NCBI GenBank assembly: GCA_964371145.1
Contig: CAYJKO010000001.1
Span: forward strand, 62,001-126,000
Reading direction: 5' to 3'
DNA length: 64,000 nt
Origin: CAUTNA01 sp964371145
Lineage (GTDB): Bacteria; Pseudomonadota; Alphaproteobacteria; Rs-D84
The notes under the pieces were generated by a model that searched no databases, was not told where the DNA came from, and saw only the letters and a list, made by a program, of their open reading frames with translations. Below, piece after piece: positions 61,458 through 64,000 of this stretch; the stretch's first letter is position 1; each line of letters starts with the position of its first letter. The position numbers and the translations under genes are program-made.

Positions 61458-61493
61458 GTGTGACATTATACCACTATGAATATAAATAATCAA
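61441..61493. promoter_or_regulatory. Overlapping divergent promoters of ftsB and dusB, both leaderless
   Basis: Minus: TTGATT (61493-61488), spacer 17, TATAAT (61470-61465), seven bases to the ftsB ATG. Plus: TTGATT (61441-61446), spacer 17, CATTAT (61464-61469), six bases to the dusB ATG. The two -10 boxes overlap, and each -35 lies inside the opposite coding sequence. Confidence 0.6.
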
Positions 61494-62387
61494 ATATTTG
61501 CTGCACCAATGGCGGGGATAACCGACAGACCTTTTCGTACGATTTTAAGAAAATTTTCTAAACGTGCGGCATTGGTAACCGAAATGATATCTTGTCACGC
61601 TTTGGTTGGTGGGCATACAACATGTTTACGTAATTTCGATAAATATGAACCAGAAGGTGATATAGGGGCTCAAATTTTTGGTGCCAATCCTGAAATAATG
61701 GCGACTGGCGCAAAAATGTTGCAAGATAACGGCGCAAAATGGATAGACATTAATATGGGTTGTCCGGTCGCAAAAGTTGCAACAAAGGCTGGTGCGGGCG
61801 CTTATTTAATGAAAGACCATAAATTGGCGGCCGATATCATTGGTGCGGTTGTAGGCGCGGTTCAAATACCGGTTTCAGTAAAAACCAGATTGGGTTGGGA
61901 TTTTAATACAAAAAATTGGCAAGAATTAATTCGGATTGCGGGCGAACAAGGTGCGTCTTTTGCTGCTTTGCATGGCAGAACGCGTTCTCAATTATATACA
62001 GGGTGTGCTGAATTAGATATAAAGCCCGATGGTTTAATCCCAATTATTGGTAATGGCGACATAAAAACAATGGCGGACGTTAAAAAGGTAATGGATTTAG
62101 GATACCAAGGTGCAATGATAGGGCGGGGGTTATATGGTGCGCCCTGGTTGTTGGGAATATTGACAGGTGAAATTGAATCCGTACCGGATAATATATGTGA
62201 TGTTATTTTAGAGCATTTGGATTTAAGTATAGAATATTATGGAACGCGTACGGCGGTACCGATGTTCCGTAAACATGCGGCTTGGTACAGCGCAGGTATG
62301 AAAAACGCAAATGAATTCAGAACTCGTATAAATCAAATGTTGGATGTTAATGACATTAAAACGGCTATCAAAGAATTTTTCTGTTGA
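61476..62387 (+). CDS. dusB: tRNA-dihydrouridine synthase
   Basis: 303 residues. FMN barrel with APMAGITDRPFR, TEMISCHAL, GAQIFGANPEIM, the catalytic cysteine in DINMGCPVAKV, KTRLGWD, LHGRTRSQLYTG and the phosphate-binding NGDIK and GAMIGRGLYGAPW motifs. It reduces uridine to dihydrouridine in tRNA D-loops. In many bacteria dusB stands before fis or ntr genes; here the next gene is rodZ-like. Start chosen at the family N-terminus, with a leaderless promoter. The stop is TGA. Confidence 0.95.
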   Translation: MNINNQIFAAPMAGITDRPFRTILRKFSKRAALVTEMISCHALVGGHTTCLRNFDKYEPEGDIGAQIFGANPEIMATGAKMLQDNGAKWIDINMGCPVAKVATKAGAGAYLMKDHKLAADIIGAVVGAVQIPVSVKTRLGWDFNTKNWQELIRIAGEQGASFAALHGRTRSQLYTGCAELDIKPDGLIPIIGNGDIKTMADVKKVMDLGYQGAMIGRGLYGAPWLLGILTGEIESVPDNICDVILEHLDLSIEYYGTRTAVPMFRKHAAWYSAGMKNANEFRTRINQMLDVNDIKTAIKEFFC

Positions 62388-62454
62388 TTTATTCGGACGC
62401 TGACTGCTATTATACGATTACAAATTTTTAATATGAATACCAAGGGTCGAGAAA

Positions 62455-63318
62455 ATGAGCGAAAAATTAAACAATATTAATAATACAGAATTAACCGCGG
62501 GTCAAATGTTGCGCCAAACCAGAACAACTGGTCGTGGTAAACGCGAAATCGCAAGCATTTCAAAAGTTTTGCGTATCCGTGAAGAATATTTAGAAGCCTT
62601 GGAAAATGATAATTATGATGCAATTCCAGAGGTTATTTATGTTTTGGGTTTTGCCCGTAATTACGCAATTGAATTGGGGTTAGATCCAACTGTAATCATT
62701 GATAAAATCAAAGTTGCTATTAATTATTATCAAAATAATGAAGAAGCAGCATTGACCAAAGATGAAAATGTGAATGTGGCCGATGAAAAAAACGATGAAC
62801 CCGCAATTGTAAAAGAATCTGCAAATTTAAAGAAAAATACAAAATTATTTATGGTTGGAGGTTTAACTGCGCTGGGTGTGGTATTAATTATTGGTTTGAT
62901 TTTTGCTTTTATTGGGGCTGAATCTGCAACGACAAATGCAAATATTATAAAAGTAAATGAAACTGCCGAAGTTATGGCGGAGGCTCCGGTTGTTGACAAT
63001 AATGATATTTTCAATATTGCAATTAATAAAGAATATGGCACAGAAAACAAAGCTGATGCAAAAATTATATTGCAAGCATCAAGCGATTCTTGGGTTCAGG
63101 TAAAAAATAAAGCGGGCGACAATTTGTTCCGCCGTTCATTGGTTGCGGGTGACGTATATTATGTTCCAAACGGAAATAATATTTCTGCAACGATTGGTAA
63201 TGTTGGTGGTGTAGACATTTGGGTCGAAGGCAATTTAATCCCACCTTTGGGTCGTGAAAATGTCAGCAAATCAAATATTTTGATGACACCACAAAATTTG
63301 TACAATTTGACAAGATAA
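62455..63318 (+). CDS. rodZ: RodZ-like cytoskeletal protein (HTH, membrane helix, DUF4115)
   Basis: 287 residues. A Cro-type helix-turn-helix domain (about 13-85, TAGQMLRQTRTTGRGKREIA, with LEALENDNYDAIPEVIYVLG) is followed by a charged linker, one membrane helix (about 127-150, MVGGLTALGVVLIIGLIFAF) and the periplasmic beta domain LQASSDSWVQVKNKAGDNLF, VAGDVYYVPNG of the DUF4115 type. RodZ links MreB to the elongation machinery and keeps cells rod-shaped. All three parts in the right order make this a confident call. Confidence 0.9.
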   Translation: MSEKLNNINNTELTAGQMLRQTRTTGRGKREIASISKVLRIREEYLEALENDNYDAIPEVIYVLGFARNYAIELGLDPTVIIDKIKVAINYYQNNEEAALTKDENVNVADEKNDEPAIVKESANLKKNTKLFMVGGLTALGVVLIIGLIFAFIGAESATTNANIIKVNETAEVMAEAPVVDNNDIFNIAINKEYGTENKADAKIILQASSDSWVQVKNKAGDNLFRRSLVAGDVYYVPNGNNISATIGNVGGVDIWVEGNLIPPLGRENVSKSNILMTPQNLYNLTR

Positions 63319-63321
63319 TTT

Positions 63322-63354
63322 AAAAAAGCTCTTTTAAAATAAAGAGCCTTTTTT
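63322..63354 (+). terminator. Intrinsic terminator of the rodZ-like gene
   Basis: GCTCTTT-TAAAAT-AAAGAGC hairpin followed by CTTTTTT. Confidence 0.8.
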
Positions 63355-63357
63355 CTA

Positions 63358-63385
63358 TTGAATTTTCATTTTTTTGCACTATCTT
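63358..63385 (+). promoter_or_regulatory. Promoter of uvrA, leaderless
   Basis: TTGAAT (63358-63363), 16-base spacer, TATCTT (63380-63385), seven bases to the ATG at 63393. No LexA-type box recognised. Confidence 0.45.
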
Positions 63386-63392
63386 GTTTTAT

Positions 63393-64000
63393 ATGAATAC
63401 AATTAAAATACGCGGTGCACGCGAAAACAATCTTAAAAATATCGATCTGGACATACCAAAAAATAAATTGGTGGTCTTCACGGGCGTATCTGGATCTGGA
63501 AAATCTTCTTTGGCGTTTAATACAATATATGCCGAAGGTCAACGCAGATATGTTGAATCTTTGTCCGCATACGCGCGTCAATTTTTAAATATGCAAAAAA
63601 AACCGGATGTGGATACTATCGAAGGTTTGTCGCCTGCAATTTCAATTGAACAAAAAACAACTTCTAAAAATCCGCGTTCAACCGTTGGTACGGTGACGGA
63701 AATTTATGATTATTTCAGATTGTTATGGGCACGTGTCGGTGTTCCGCATTCCCCGATTACGGGTTTGCCTATTAAATCGCAGACTATCCAAGAAATGGTT
63801 GATTGGACTTTGAAAATGCCGGCGGGTTTAAAAATTTATGTTATGGCGCCATTGGTCCGTATGAGAAAAGGTGAATATAAAAAAGAAATTGCTTTTCTGG
63901 TAAAACAAGGCTATCAACGGGCGATTATAGACGGTGAAATTTATGATTTGGGCTCTGTCCCTGCATTGGATAAAAATAAAAAGCACGATATTTTCGTTAT
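63393..64000 (+). CDS. uvrA: Excinuclease ABC subunit A, 5' part (runs off window end)
   Basis: The first 202 codons are visible, beginning MNTIKIRGARENNLKNIDLD. Walker A of the first ATPase is FTGVSGSGKSSLAFNTIYAE, followed by RRYVESLSAYARQFL and GLSPAISIEQKTTSKNPRST, all diagnostic of UvrA. The sequence ends within the UvrB-binding region. UvrA dimers scan DNA for lesions and load UvrB in nucleotide excision repair. The rest lies beyond the window. Confidence 0.97.
   Translation, partial: MNTIKIRGARENNLKNIDLDIPKNKLVVFTGVSGSGKSSLAFNTIYAEGQRRYVESLSAYARQFLNMQKKPDVDTIEGLSPAISIEQKTTSKNPRSTVGTVTEIYDYFRLLWARVGVPHSPITGLPIKSQTIQEMVDWTLKMPAGLKIYVMAPLVRMRKGEYKKEIAFLVKQGYQRAIIDGEIYDLGSVPALDKNKKHDIFV

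Noticed and set aside
1..64000. Reassigned TGA codon, CRISPR arrays, insertion sequences, rRNA genes
   Set aside because: TGA ends the ABC exporter (32254) and dusB (62387), so it is a stop. No array of short spaced repeats, no transposase and no rRNA sequence was found.

Overview
The window reads as a piece of a small, AT-rich alphaproteobacterial chromosome from an oxygen-poor, probably gut or host-associated habitat. The pointers are Gram-negative envelope genes (LptB/LptC, BamE-like, OmpA-like, an autotransporter), an RodZ-CarD-FtsB-EnvC-CtpA set typical of Alphaproteobacteria, a one-chain pyruvate:ferredoxin oxidoreductase (anaerobic metabolism), strong A/T codon bias and a standard code in which TGA still acts as stop. 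The genus is not proven. One run of 100 N at 12467-12566 marks a scaffold join between rplI and recO.

Layout. 1-8 kb: start of a truncated cysteine-rich secreted gene, infA, and three large secreted cysteine-rich genes in a row. 8-11 kb: a kinase-like gene and a MotA/ExbB-like plus MotB/OmpA-like motor pair. 11-18 kb: rpsF-rpsR-rplI, recO, a membrane DsbA-like protein, polA, a small barrel protein, pth. 18-24.6 kb: another 917-residue cysteine-rich protein, tRNA-Leu, an outer-membrane barrel that looks omptin-like, and two periplasmic or secreted proteins. 24.7-41 kb: mostly housekeeping (rpsB-tsf, tyrS-envC-ctpA, an ABC exporter, nifJ-bamE-carD, ssb, eno, lptB-lptC). 41-46.5 kb: a LRR-like surface protein, an OmpA lipoprotein, a 49-residue protein and rho. 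46.5-60.5 kb: accessory region with an overlapping spanin-like pair, three tandem kinase-like genes, tRNA-Pro, an exonuclease, a 1779-residue autotransporter, a protein with a possible papain-type triad, tag, a fifth cysteine-rich protein, a GH24 lysozyme and tRNA-Arg. 60.6-64 kb: tspO, ftsB, dusB, rodZ-like and the start of uvrA.

Three patterns stand out. First, all three tRNA genes have a copy of their own 3' end, CCA included, a short way downstream; two of these carry a related sequence module, which suggests small tRNA-targeting elements or excision scars. Second, five secreted proteins share a signature C-x6-C-M-[DN]-x-[FY]-C-x9-C-x-C-S, in three of them behind a Ser/Thr/Arg-rich stretch with SRSATT-type repeats; this is an unrecognised, probably surface-exposed or periplasmic family. 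Third, at least seven genes have a recognisable -10 box ending only 6-8 bases before the start codon, so leaderless mRNAs look common.

Many products are destined for the envelope: disulfide-rich secreted proteins (with a DsbA-like protein in the same window), barrels, OmpA-type anchors and cell-wall remodelling factors. The tandem kinase-like genes, the lysis-type genes (spanins, lysozyme) and the cysteine-protease-like protein are the likeliest places for undescribed biology.
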